Below, one piece after another: positions 37,746 through 50,800 of a stretch of DNA of 64,000 bases. A model generated the notes under the pieces. It did no database searches and had not been told where the DNA came from. It worked only from the letters and a program-made list of their open reading frames with translations. This stretch comes from Hirudo medicinalis. Its lineage: Eukaryota > Annelida > Clitellata > Hirudinida > Hirudinidae. A program made the position numbers and the translations under genes. Within the stretch, counting starts at the first letter, position 1. Every line of letters starts with the position of its first letter. The stretch lies in NCBI GenBank assembly GCA_011800805.1, contig MPNW01000014.1, positions 46,655 to 110,654 of the forward strand, in the 5' to 3' direction.

Positions 37746-39407
37746 ATCGTCCTTGAGTTGGCCAACATTGAGGAGAATTTCATTTAAACTTTCCCTCCTC
37801 CATTAAACATGCATGCAAACTCCAAGCAATAAACGGTTTGCCATCAATAGTTAAGAAATGGCGTAAACATTAAAGCAAGAACTCTGAGTTTGCGATGATC
37901 GTTTTTATAGATGGTTTCGGATTCTACTTATCAAATCAAACCTATAAAGTAGCTCACCTTTTGTCAATTTTGAGGCGCCATACCTAAAGCTTGATGAATC
38001 TTTCTTTAAAAAATCTATGTTGATCTCAAGATTACTTAACAAAAATAGCAATTTCGATAAAATTGATCTTCGTGAAATCATTATGGTCACATTAAAAAAA
38101 ATTATGGTTTTCAATAACTTTGACTTTTGTTTTGTTGAAATTGCCGTTTAGCAAAACAAGCTTTCTGCAAGTTGATAATTTTTATTCCAAAATTGATCAA
38201 AAAGACTTTATAACCACCCTCTATGGAAACATTTAAACAATCGCACCAGAGTCAATGAGCTGTGAAGCGATGTAAAGCTGCCATCCCTAAGTCTTGTCTA
38301 AGGTTGTTAATTTGTATGACATCCAGATGAATTTTGGCATTTTGCGTCAATAAGTTGATAATATATATAACGTGAAATCCTGTTGCAGATCAGCATTATC
38401 TGATGAACATTTAGTCCTTGCATACATTGTTGGAACCACAAACATTGAGCCGCAGTTTGATATAATTTTGTAAGAAATGCATCTGCTTCATATATCTCAT
38501 AGTAGTTAAAAATCTGTTTAAATTCTACTGGTATTTTGCAATCCGCATTCTGCACAGCATTATAACACGGCAATATATAGCATGTTATTCATTCGCCGTA
38601 TTTTAGTGAAAGAGCAGCTAAGCTTAAAAAATGCAAAGAATGTTAGCCTTGTGGAAATCTTACTTAACGACTTCAGAATATTTGTGAAATTAAAGCATTA
38701 AAGGTTACTTTAGTTTTAGAACAGATGTCGAAAAGGACATAAATTGATACAAATATTTATACAAATATTTTTTATTAGCGACGTCGGTTTTGGATTGGTC
38801 CTAACCACTGAAGTAATTTCGAGCAGTCTTCACAAAAGGGAAACAAAGGACTTTTAATTTTTGAAATATCAATATCTCCTATTTAACAATTCTTAACATT
38901 ATTTAAATTATTTAACATTATTTAAAAAATATATGAATATCTTTAATAAAATCCTAAGCAATGTTTAACGTATAAAAGAGTGATTGTTACAAATTATCAT
39001 TATCAACAAATAAGTTATTAATTATTCAAAGCATAAAGCCTTAAAATAAAGTAGAGCGGTATAATTTTATTTATTTAATTATATGCATTTATAAATTACT
39101 CACAAATTTTAATATTCAAGAATATGATTCCACATTCTTAGAGAAGATTTCATTTCCGTTTTATCAATAGAACAGTGCTTAAGGTAGTTTTTAGTCTATT
39201 TCTATAAATTAAGAATTAATTAGGTTTTGGCTGGGTAGCATTTTTGATTAATTATAAGAAAACATAATATGCAATTTGGTATCATGCTCTTTGACTAGTC
39301 TTTGGACAGGAAACCTTTCTGTTGCGAATGGAGTCCGCAGTCACGTTTTTCGCGTAGAGGTTCATTCGACGTGCATTGATCGTGCTTTTACTAATTTTAA
39401 TTGTAGA
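37746..39407. other. Intergenic between SLC4A11 and SERBP1-like gene
   Basis: AATAAA at 37828-37833 probably ends the SLC4A11 transcript. Two minus-strand frames (38114-37905 and 38573-38307) have no recognised motif and could be transposon remnants. The right end contains a likely 5' UTR intron of the next gene, because TTTTAATTGTAG at about 39395-39406 ends one base before its ATG. Confidence 0.5.
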
Positions 39408-40839
39408 ATGGATAAGACGGAGTACAGAGTTCTTATTCAGAACAAGTTCGAAGCTATTCAGTTCGACGATGATGCCGGAGACGATCCTTTGGAGAGGATA
39501 AATAAGTTGAAAGAGCAAGAGGCATTGGCGAAAAAGAATGTCGCTGCCGCTCCAAAACCCGCTCAGGTTAAGAAACCACTTCCAGCTGAAATCGCTTTGA
39601 AGAATGAAAAGAACGAGAAAAATATCCCTACCAAATCTGCTCCTGTTAAGCCATTCGGTCCCAGATCTCCTGCCGATCAACCGAATAAATTCACACCAAG
39701 TAAGATTGAATTAGAATTCGATTTTGATTTATTTGGAAATGCGACGAACCACGTGGTTCGAATTTTATGATGGATGATAGTAAATTAATGAAATGACCAC
39801 AGATAGGCCACCAAGGACAGAAGCAGGTGCTGATGGAGAATCCAAGACCACGTGGAACAATGATGGAAAGCCAAGAGAGGACAGACCCTTCAGGGGTAGG
39901 GGAGGATTAAGGAGAGGAAGAGGAGGCTTCAGAAGGGGACCTGAAGAAGCTACCGGAAAGCGTGAATTTGATCGCCATAGCGGAAACGAGAAAAGGTTAG
40001 TTTGCACAAACATCAGTTGTGATGGATGCATGAACATGTTTTATTGTAAACATGACATGCACATCACTTTCGTTCACTAGTGGTGTCAAGCCTCACGAGA
40101 AAAGAGAAGGAGGTGGAGCTCACAATTGGGGCTCGATTAGGGATGACATCAAGTATATGTGTTACTTAGACTGCTTAGATTATAGAAATTGTTGACATAG
40201 TTTTACTTTTTATCAGTGAACAAATGGGTGAGAACGTTGCTCAAGAGGCTTCATCGAGCCAGGATGACCTGACCAAGTATGATATTTGGTGAATGTTAAG
40301 TCTGGTGATTGTGTAATCATATTTGATTCCAAACTTCATTTGAAGGGCTGAGGCTGCCAAGGATGTTGAAGTCACTGTAGAGCCAACACAGGAAAAAGCA
40401 CCCGAACCAGAGGAGAAGCAATACACTTTAGATGAATGGAGAAAGATGCAAGAGCAGAACAGACTAAAGGCATCATTCAATGTCAGGAAAGCCAATGAGG
40501 GTTGTCAAGACCCAAAGTGGGGTAAAATGATTGTCTTGAAGAAGAACATTGATGATGAGGAAGGAGAAGAAGATGGAGAGGAGGAGGAAGTTGAGGTTGG
40601 TTAAAATGTTATTTTACTGTCTTCTGTAGCACAGACACTCATGAGCATTTCTGTATCTTCAGAAGAAGCAGGCTAACAAGGTGGATATTCAGATCACTTT
40701 CAACGATGCTGCTCGCCGTGGTGGAAGGGGCAGAGGTGCAATGAACAGAAGGGGATTCAACCCTGAGAGGAGAGCACCCAGGAATGTGGCTGAGGTCCCT
40801 AATGTTGCAGATGAGAATGATTTCCCTAGTCTCTCATAG
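39408..40839 (+). CDS. SERBP1: SERBP1/HABP4-family RNA-binding protein
   Basis: Exons 39408-39699, 39803-39995, 40081-40152, 40217-40276, 40346-40595 and 40663-40839; 347 residues, phases consistent. Family proteins bind RNA through RG-rich segments and plug the mRNA channel of idle 80S ribosomes. Visible features: acidic-charged N-terminus ([20 protein letters not shown]), a central RGG stretch ([17 protein letters not shown]), the core [20 protein letters not shown] and [13 protein letters not shown], the conserved [12 protein letters not shown], an acidic run ([13 protein letters not shown]), a C-terminal RG segment, and the ending DENDFPSLS typical of the family. Invertebrates usually have a single member related to both vertebrate SERBP1 and HABP4, so the symbol is a family label. 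The start ATG lies just after a 5' UTR acceptor. Confidence 0.93.
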
Positions 40840-40952
40840 ATTCAATGCCTTTATGTGGGGATCATGATGGAAGCTTGCCTACAATGACTTATTTATTTGT
40901 ATCCTGTGACATCTGATCTACTAGGAGCACTTTTCTAGTTTGGTTCGTGGAT

Positions 40953-40958
40953 AATAAA
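40953..40958 (+). terminator. Poly(A) signal of SERBP1-like gene
   Basis: AATAAA 114 bp after the stop codon at 40839, followed by more A-rich sequence. Confidence 0.55.
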
Positions 40959-40959
40959 A

Positions 40960-42381
40960 ATAAGATTTTATACAGTTGTTTTGTGTTGCCTGTTATAGCA
41001 ATGTGAGCTTGTTTGGTGCCAAGTAATTTAGCTTATGGAGGTGGCAATATTGTGGGTCTGACTTTGTCTGCACCAAGAAAAATGCGCAACCACTAGTTTG
41101 CGTTAGTAGGTTGTATTTCTTTGACCAAGTCGTCAAACCCTATCGAGAAAACATGATACTTGAGAGTCGTGTTAAGGATTATTGTGGTATCGAATCTGTG
41201 AACGAGCAAGAACGTTCCAAATTTTGAATGCATAATTAGAACGTGTAATTTCGTTCATTGACAAAAATCCTTGGATGCAGTGATCGAAAATTGTATGTAA
41301 TACAAAATATACTTGAGAGCAATGAGACATAATAACATCCATTTTCTTATTTTGAAATTTGATTTTTTAAATGTTTTTTGTTGATGCTGCGCGACCTATA
41401 AATCAGCATATTCATCTGAATCTTGACAATAATTAAAGATGCTTGAATTATTCAGTCATCATATAAAATATGTAGAAATAATTGTGATCTTATGTAAACT
41501 TCACCATTCATTTGCCTAATTCACGGAGCAGTCTCAGGATTGACGTACACTCAAACAAAAAAGACCTATTATATACCGTGCGATTCATAAGTCTACGTCT
41601 CTAAAACTAAAGTAAGATAAAATTTTAGTTTATTTCCTCTATTTTCGTTTATTTAGTATATCGTCTGATACCACAGTAGAAACATGAAATGCCTGGGAGC
41701 GGATAATTATGACCACAAAAGCGAAGGAATAAATTTGAAACATAATCCAAAACTTTTACGACTTGATTAATGTGATTAAATATTTTTGATCTAAGGGGAG
41801 CCATTGCTATTTTAACAGAAGAAGGGAGTTTAATGTAACATCGAGACTAGAAAAAGCATTAAGAAAAGTCTCAACACCACATTCAAATAACTCAATCTTA
41901 AGATTCATCAAAATTGTAATAGTTTTCATAATTTTTATCAATTTTACTAAGTCTCTGAGTGGAAAATTATTTATTTAGAAGAGAAACTGCAAGCATAATT
42001 TAAATACGGTTGTAAAGTGATGTCAAATATTTAAAACATCTTTATGATGTCTTTAACTGTCGCTTAATCGCAGATGGACATTGTAATATTAACTTTATTT
42101 AATAAATAAAAATTCAAAATTTATTATATTTTAAAATAATAAATTTAATTTAAAAATTTACTTTACATAAATGTATATTATCGCAAATATTAAGCTTCGT
42201 ATCTTTGGCTTTTGACGACTTCCTTTTTACAACATTCGCCGTGCTCGTTGTTATTGAGGTTCGTCTCCCCTAATTCGTGCAAAACATTTTTCATATCTTT
42301 CTAATTACTCACTTAAATCTAGAAATATATTTGCTTTTTTCAATTTATCCTCGACGTAACTGGAACTTATTATTCAGCTAA
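40960..42381. other. Intergenic, promoter side of RPS2
   Basis: No coding pattern. The last 150 bp before the RPS2 ATG contain pyrimidine-rich runs (for example TTTGCTTTTTTCAATTTATC at about 42330), which would fit a TOP-type leader, but the transcription start cannot be read from sequence alone. Confidence 0.4.
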
Positions 42382-43404
<1,023 letters not shown>

Positions 43405-43434
43405 AACTCTTTGTTGGGAGAATTTAAAATAAAA

Positions 43435-44429
43435 TGAAAAAGATTTCATTCACATCAGTTTTCATAAAAAATAAGGAGGGTTAAGTAGGAAAATGGTATC
43501 AGGTTCTGTTAGTGCAATATGATGCTTAACATTGGAACGCTGCATGTCTTGTTGAAGCATGTTTTTGATAATGGGACACTTCTTGGGATCATAGTGAAAT
43601 TATGTTGGTAATCAAAGTCTTGATTAGATTTTTTTATGTTTACAAGATTATAAGAATCTACACTTGAATTGGGCTTAAAAGTCCTGGGTCATGCTTTGAC
43701 AACTTTGGCGAAACTGAGCTGGTTGCTGAGAAGTGGTAGTTTTATGGATATTCTGGACCTGTCCTCTTGGTCATCAGATATGTACCAGCCCTAGATTTGA
43801 AGTTTTATTATAAAAGTTTCTGCTGGAATGGAACCTAATTAGCAAATGTTATAAAATTAAGTTTTAGTTCAATTCATATGAAATTGATATTGGTGCAGTC
43901 CTTGTGGTGGGTTTACATAATAATTTAATCGCTTCCTGGCCGCTGCTGCTGCCTGGAGAATGTTGGATCCATTTACGGAAATTGGAACCATCTTCCAATT
44001 CATTCGTCATCTACAATCAAATTGATTTGATTCTGGTTTCTCTAGATGTGTCTACTGTCCAATCCATAAGCCTGTTGCTGTTATCAATTTCATTGGATTG
44101 ATGCATAGATTAAATTTAGCGACGCTCCTTATCGCAACGATCACTGGACATACAGATTTATTTTTTTGCCATAACATTGAAGTGGCATGATTATTGTAAA
44201 TTCAGGTGTGCTGAATCTAAATATAATATTGTTTTTTGTTATATCATCCTCCAATTTTTCATAAAAACAAAAATCGCTAAAACAAGTTTTTTTTAAATTA
44301 ATAATCATTAAAATTATTTAGTTCGTGGATTGAAATTCATATAACGGTCACAATTATTTAATAAAGTTATGCTTTGACTCTTTTTGCTTGAATGGAGTTT
44401 CCTTAACCAATGACATCACTCTTTTTTGA
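43435..44429. other. Intergenic downstream of RPS2
   Basis: No motif seen. The frame at 43904-44101 (+) is short and unsupported. Confidence 0.5.
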
Positions 44430-45100
44430 CAGAAGATTCTGATGGGTTATTATGGTGCAATGAACAAATGCCACTCTACTGCTTTATGTTCAATGCTCAC
44501 TTTGGTCATCAACATGCCAATGTTATTACAAAATACAAGATCACCATCAATGTTAAAAATTTCTTACACAACACTTTGATTGAAAAGATGATATTTTTGC
44601 ACCCTTTTGCACAAGATTCCATTGTTGGAACTGTGTGTCTTAGCTTTTGTTTTAGAAGATTAGTGATCACTCTTACAAGATCATTAAGGTCTTGTAAGAG
44701 AACTAATGAAGACTCTAATTAATCTGGATCTTTACAAGAACAAGAAGGCAAATCATAATTTGAAGATTCTTCCAAACTCCAATTTTCCGATGGTTTAGGT
44801 ACTGGTAAAATGCCATCATGAGGTATAGGTCTAATTTCTGAAGGTATATTAGGATACTTTATGCAATGTTTTGATCTTGATGAAAAACCTGATATTTGAG
44901 TCATGCACAAATAACAATCAGTCAAATGATCTGTTTGTTCTCTCCAAACCTCTCTTGGTGTTGTGGTGTTGCAAAAGGCATTGATTTTTTTTCTTAATAT
45001 TCCTCCTTGGAGCCCTGACAGAGATCCTCAGAGGAGGCTCCCCCGTTTTCAAACGTTTCGGCCCTTTGAAACTCCTGACGTTTTAGGGGGGCGCATCCGG

Positions 45101-45182
45101 TGATCAGCCGGATTTATTTATTTATTTATTTGATTAAAGTCCGTTGCATAACTAAGATGATTTGGACTTTGATCAGCCGGAT
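45101..45182 (-). mobile_element. 56-bp retroposed tail with 13-bp target duplication
   Basis: TGATCAGCCGGAT occurs at 45101-45113 and again at 45170-45182. Between them is a 56-bp insert that reads on the minus strand as a short 3' end with an (AATA)n tail (GGACTTTAATCAAATAAATA...). This is the signature of an extremely 5'-truncated LINE or SINE insertion. It sits inside the 3' region of the LINE at 44985-46383, so it is the youngest layer. Confidence 0.8.
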
Positions 45183-45230
45183 GTCCCTATCGGATTTTAT
45201 CCTTCGGGACCCCAACGCTTACCACCGGCT

Positions 45231-45450
45231 ATGAGAGGCTCTCGTTGGCCTTCTTATGCCGATCACTGCTGCCTGGACTGGAGCGACTCCGAAAGCTCTC
45301 ACTGGCTTCTTCATGTCGCATACTGCCTGCTTTGCGCCTGCAAACTTCGACTGTGCGAGGCTCTCTTTGGCCTTTTTATGTCGATCGCATCCACCTCAGT
45401 TGCCTACAGCGGTCACGAATGCTCTCAATGGCTTCTTCACACAGTATACT
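45231..45450. repeat. Degenerate ~61-bp tandem repeat, about 3.5 units
   Basis: Units begin near 45231, 45291, 45352 and 45414; each has a GCTCTC-TTGGC-TTCTT-ATG core (for example GAGGCTCTCGTTGGCCTTCT and GAGGCTCTCTTTGGCCTTTT). It lies in the untranslated 3' part of the LINE at 44985-46383 and is clearly richer in G+C than its surroundings. It causes unreal open frames on the + strand. Confidence 0.65.
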
Positions 45451-46649
45451 TAATATATGCAAACTGGGCCTTATAATTTCTCTGTGGCGGCAGCCGGAGA
45501 TGGAGATTTTCGGGACTCGACCGCAGTCCGTAGAGCTTTGCGACTTTGACATCTCTTTTTGCAGAGGTGTCCGAAGCCCTCGCGCAAGAAATAAATCTTT
45601 CGCTGCTTTGCGATCGTGCGCGAGTTTGCTTTGGAGACTGCTGCTTTTGCGGCCTCACACACTTCTCGAAGGACCTGGTTATGTCGCCACCTGGTTAGGT
45701 ATCGACCGTTGGCAAGGGTATACGTGCAATTGCTGAGCACGTGATGCAGTTTCTCTGTTCCGCCATACAACCCGCATTTGGTGTCTTCCACCAAACCCTA
45801 CTTCTGCAAATTGTCCCTGGAGGGCAACTGATCGTACACTGATTTTATCGCGAAAGCAAGTCGGAGCGGGGACATCTTCCACATATCGCTCCAGGTAAGG
45901 GATCGTTGCATTACGTCTTCCCATGTTGTCCACTTGCCCTGCTGTGATTGCTGAACCGCCCTCGCGACTCTGTCTTGTTTCACTTTTCGCCTACTTTCCT
46001 GGCTAATCATTACTGCTCTGACTGATGAGCTCGCCTGGGACCATTTTGGCAGGTGGTTCCATCCAACTGCATGACGGTCCGTCTGGGTAGGACCTCTCAT
46101 TTCCTCGAACGTCAGCTCTCATTCTGCGCTCGGAATTTCCTTCCAGATCTGAGTAGTGGCTTGACTTCGCGGATTCTGCTGTCCGCGGAGTTATTGAGCA
46201 TCCACTGCATTCTTATTTTGGAAAGCTTGTACTCTTCCACGATGGACCTTAGTGGTAGTCGCAGGCTCGTGCTCCTGCTGTAGAGGGCAACCGATGAATG
46301 CACTGGAGGAAGGCCTAGCCATTTTCTGGTATATCGGTTAATACATAATAATTTCCTCTCCAGTTTCTCGACCACTGACAAACTGATGAATGTGTACCTT
46401 TAAGCCAACTTAAATAACGGCCACAGCGAATGCCACACTTACGTTGAGCTCATGTTTTGTCTTGGTCTCCCGCTTTTACTCCAAAATACAGTGGTATGCC
46501 TTTTTTTTTTATCAAAGGCGTTGGTTCTTCCCTCTGAGCTTTTAATGTGAAATCACCACAAATAAAACGGAATGAATCCGAATCAGTTAAACACTCTAGA
46601 CATTGTTTTGCCATAAAATTAGTATATTTACAAAAAATGTCCACTATGA

Positions 46650-47820
46650 CAACATGTTTTTATTCTAAGAATTGAGCGATTTCAAGCCTATGAATAGTAT
46701 AAGAAAAGATCAGGTAACAGAAATGACCAAAAAAAATAACAGTATTGCATCATATATAGACATGTATAAAGAATGAGTTAATGGATAAAAATGAATGAAA
46801 ATAAGTATTCATTATGTTTCGCTTTCTTGTAATGAACATGAGAGCCGTTAATAAAATTTCTCTCGTGCTTTCTTACTAGTGATTTTTTGTGGTTTTGGTA
46901 GCGTAGTCATAACACAAAGTACTGAAAGTTCAACTAGTAAGGGTTCTGGAGAATAATGTGAAAGTTCAACAATACAAGCACGGTGCATAAAACATTTCGG
47001 AAGCATATCATGCAATAAATGTTTAAATTAGTTTAATTAAAATACGGACTTGTCCTCACTTTTCGTTTTTTTTCTGAAAAATAATAGTAATTTATTAAAT
47101 GCTCGGGATCTGTAGAGCCTGTGATCGAAGTACTTTGTGCAAGTGCTGGAGGCCTAATTACGAACAAGTTACGGGTACTGAAGGCCCGAGTACCAGTTCA
47201 AGTAGCAAGTACCCCAAGTTTAAGGTATCTTATACTATACTTACTTATTATACTATATATATTGTTATAACCCTGGCGCATAACTAAATACAATAGTTAA
47301 ATAACTATGGAATAATTAAATTTATATTGCTACATTTAATCGTCATATTTATATTCTTCTGATTCGCAGCTCTGCAGAACTAAATTAAATTTACAGCATC
47401 TCGCAAGATTCCAAAATCTCACCAGTTTCCACAAATCTTACAGTTCCACACAAATTCTCAACTCGATTATTCAGTTCTATTCACATAATACTTGCTCAAT
47501 AAACTTACTAGAAAATCTCCCAAGTTTACGGACCCCCTGTTTATTTCAATATGTACTTATACATCACCATCACCATGATAACGATTGCACGTATTTGTTA
47601 CGTGTTTGTTAATATTTGCTTGGATATGCTACTCGATAAGACAGATGCTTGAAACCCCAGTTTAAAAAATAGTTTTAAAATAGTGGCAATTAACACTACG
47701 AAGTAATGCATGAGAAATATTTTATAACGAGTAGCAGTCAGTTGCTGGTGAGTTGCAAATCAATCGACTTAACTAACAGTATGAAAACATTTGTGATTCA
47801 AAATTGCCGCTCAGTAAACG
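46650..47820. other. Intergenic, nothing recognised
   Basis: AT-rich spacer between the nested mobile elements and the lectin-receptor gene's 3' end. The frame at 47099-47287 (+) has no support. Confidence 0.5.
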
Positions 47821-50800
47821 TTAAGCTATAATGTATCTGTCTTCCTCCTGATTCTTTTGCTGACTCGATTCTCCAATAACGTCAGCAGGCTTGAGGTACC
47901 CATCATCAAGAGAAGTGCAGATATCTTTAATGGAATCATATGTATCACATCCACTGACACACTCCTGATTGTACTGGTTCATTTCTTGACATGTTGGTTC
48001 ATCAGCACAAGATCTCATCAACGTTTGGTAACTAATTGGTTGTAGGTATATTCCAGTCAAATTGTGGTCCTGGTTCATAGCCTTTTGTCTGAGGTATTTG
48101 AGTTTGATGCTTAAATATTAAGAGAACAATTCGTATTGATTTATATAAAAACAGACAATTTTGTAAGGTAAGTGTGCAACATACTTTTTGGTAACAATGC
48201 AGGCAATCGAGATAATCAGAGTTGTGATAATTAATCCAGCAATTACAGGAATCACAACTGGTTCCAAATTCACTGAAATTATTGTTAAAAACGTCTTGTC
48301 AATGAATTGTATGTTTGCAACGATTTAAATTGACAATACCTTTGTAAATAAGTATTTGTCTGATAAATTATAAATCACTTTCATAACCTTGAATTTCCCC
48401 AGGAAAATGTAAGCAAACACATGGATGTATGTCACGGACATACGGCCAAATGAATGAAATAATCCATGGCTAAATTTCAAACATTCTCAAGCTGTCTCCG
48501 CTTTTATTAAGGTGATGTCATTGAGATGTGATGTATAATACTACTAGTAGCATCAATAATAATAGTAATGAACATCCCAGTTGTGATGATTATGCCACTG
48601 GTGGTGATGATGATGATGAGGGAAGTGCTGACAAAGATTAAGTTTCCAGAAGCTGGGTTATATTTAGGTGACAAATTCCACCCAAAAATACAAAACAAGC
48701 TTAGATGCAAAACTTCATAGAAGTATTTTTAAGTCTTAAAATGGAACTTAGATTCACGAAGGTTTGAAGGTGACTAATAATTTGTTACTAACTCAACATC
48801 AAACATTGTTGAATTATTAGTATTTAGTTCATAATTAATTTCAATGAATTCAAATTAAAGTAATAGCAAAATTAGGACTTGAAATTGTAACATTTTCACT
48901 GCCATACACAACTATATTATCTCAATGTAATTATTATTCTTGATAGCAAGTACTTGCGTGGATAATTAATTGTTTAAATTAAATGATAAAATAATAAAAT
49001 AGTTGCTTGAAATATGCATATTGTGTAAAGTGGCTGCTGAAGTACTGATTTCAATTGGTGGACGAACAACATTTGGTGGCGTTAATGTGTGTAACAAATC
49101 TACTTGAGGTCTTCAAAGAAATTTTGATTGGGTCGATCATGTTCGTGCCATCGGACTACCACGGAGAACAGGAAAAGCAGGGGGGACCTCATCGAGGCAT
49201 TCAAAATTTATCGGGGAGGGAAGACCTTTTGCCTCAACAGATTTTCGAAGCCATAAAAAATGCTTCTACTAGAGTGTGCGATTGTAAGATAGATAGGAAG
49301 GCTTCGGGAAACTTAAAAAATTAATTACTTTAGCCCAAGTGTGATTTCCCTACGGAACAAATTAAATAAGGATCCATGCGGATACAGAAGATAAATTTAA
49401 AATTAACCTAAGTAAAGAAATGTTAGAAATTAAAAGTAATGAGTGGTTATTATACACGCCTCGGTCTTCTATAAATTGTTATGCTATGTTAATTTAAACT
49501 AATCAAGGACAAGGAAATATTTTGATGAGTTTGGTTTTAAATCATGACGGATAGTTAATACGATGAATAATTACCGTGTAATTATTAACATATTAACGTT
49601 AATATGTATTACACTGTAATACGATTTTGAAACCCTAAATTCATTCTTATGCAGTTTTAACTATCTAAGAAGGGAAGTCATCATTTCAGCTTTTTCCAAG
49701 GGGCCTTACCCCTGCACAACTTGAAGAGATGACCTTTTTTTGCTTCTGGCCAAAACTCTGGGGGCGTTGCCGTAAAGATGTAGTAATAATTTAAATGAGC
49801 ACATGAACTTATAGCATCCTTAAAATGCGTGAACCAACCAAATCTGTGTTCTTTGGCTGAATCTTCAGAATCGCTTTTCAGTTGAAGTTGCTGAGCAGTA
49901 TCTGAATAAATAAATCATAATCTGATCTTGCATTATTCCATGGGACATAGAATAACATAGGTAACATCAAATAACCATAACTGGTGTGGGAGGTCAACAG
50001 GTCACCTATTTTCAAATTATCGAGCTGACTTTTTGATGTTGTAAATGACAATATTTTTGGAGTTGGAACTTTACTAGATGCGGACTCCTGCGGAACAGGG
50101 AATTCCTGAAATGATGAGTCATCTTTTGGAGTAAGACGTGGTGAAGTCATACTTGTTGAAGTTCTTTGGGGATCTGGAAGCATTTCTTGGATAAAAATGT
50201 TAAAGAGAGGAAGTTGTTAGAGTATCTTACCTCTAACGCATTGATATCTGACCATTTCGTAATCATTGTTGGGCGCGTACCAAACGCATCCAATTTTCAT
50301 TTTTTCCACGTTAAAACGACACCTTCGTTGACCATTGCAAGCACTTTTGACGTGGTTCGAGTGATCGTATGACACGGGTTTACGACAGTCATTGCCCTTG
50401 GGGCAGCAATTCGTTCTGTAGCAGCTTGAGTCTCCAAGGCTGAGTCCCACAATTTCTAATACGTAGCCATCGGCACAAGTCAAATCAAAGGCACTATCTA
50501 TACATAGAGCTTTCTCTGAAATATTTAAAAACTATGGTTATTAATTTTTCTTATTATTAATAAGTTATTATTATTATTTTTTTATTATTTCAGGAACGAA
50601 TTAGTTGGCTTCTCCTACGATATTTTCCCACAAGGAAATACTGGAAACCATGATTTTTGAATTTAAATAACTTTTTGAAACGGATTTGTTTGTTATTCTT
50701 AACAAAAAACATTTTTACCAAACCTTTCCAACACAAAAAGATGAAAACCCTTTTTTATCACCTAATTTAATGAATATAATATTTTATTACATATTAGTGA

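Larger units (their letters stand above)
44985..46383 (-). mobile_element. 5'-truncated LINE inserted in the repeat-family ORF
   Basis: Minus-strand frames 46381-46112, 46100-45798 and 45933-45437 form the C-terminal part of a non-LTR ORF2 with several frameshifts: RYTRKWLGLPPVHSSVALYS, LRLPLRSIVEEYKLSKIRMQ, AVQQSQQGKWTTWEDV, LRLAFAIKSVYDQLPSRDNL, and the post-RT block GLYGGTEKLHHVLSNC, TRWRHNQVLREV. The 3' end is a short A tract at 44985-44992. Host sequence TGAT occurs on both sides (44982-44985 and 46384-46387); removing the insert leaves the host frame continuous as THSS/MPFA, so the boundaries are well supported. The element has decayed and is inactive. Confidence 0.85.
44430..46644 (-). 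pseudogene. Broken repeat-family ORF (GDQDK...DCYxC...LPVPKP type), split by a LINE
   Basis: The N-terminal half lies at 46644-46384 on the minus strand (QCLECLTDSDSFRFICGDF, YFGVKAGDQDKT, then a stop where Trp is expected, then CGRYLSWLKGTHSS). The C-terminal half resumes at 44981 (MPFA, then VWREQTDHLTDCYLCMTQIS, KYPNIPSEIRPIPHDGILPV and, with shifts, DLNDLVR and HKAVEWHLFIAP down to about 44430). From memory this order (C-C, GDQDK-WAP, C-C, VWREP-DH--DCYFC, YPN-PSA-RPVPH, LPVPKP) belongs to an uncharacterised ORF family repeated in many invertebrate genomes, probably carried by mobile DNA. Function unknown. The gap between the halves is the LINE at 44985-46383. Confidence 0.65.

Noticed and set aside
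37905..38573. Two minus-strand ORFs downstream of SLC4A11
   Set aside because: Possibly transposon remnants, but I could not match any family motif.
45162..45736. Plus-strand ORFs of 65-163 codons
   Set aside because: They lie antisense in the LINE and its 61-bp tandem repeat.
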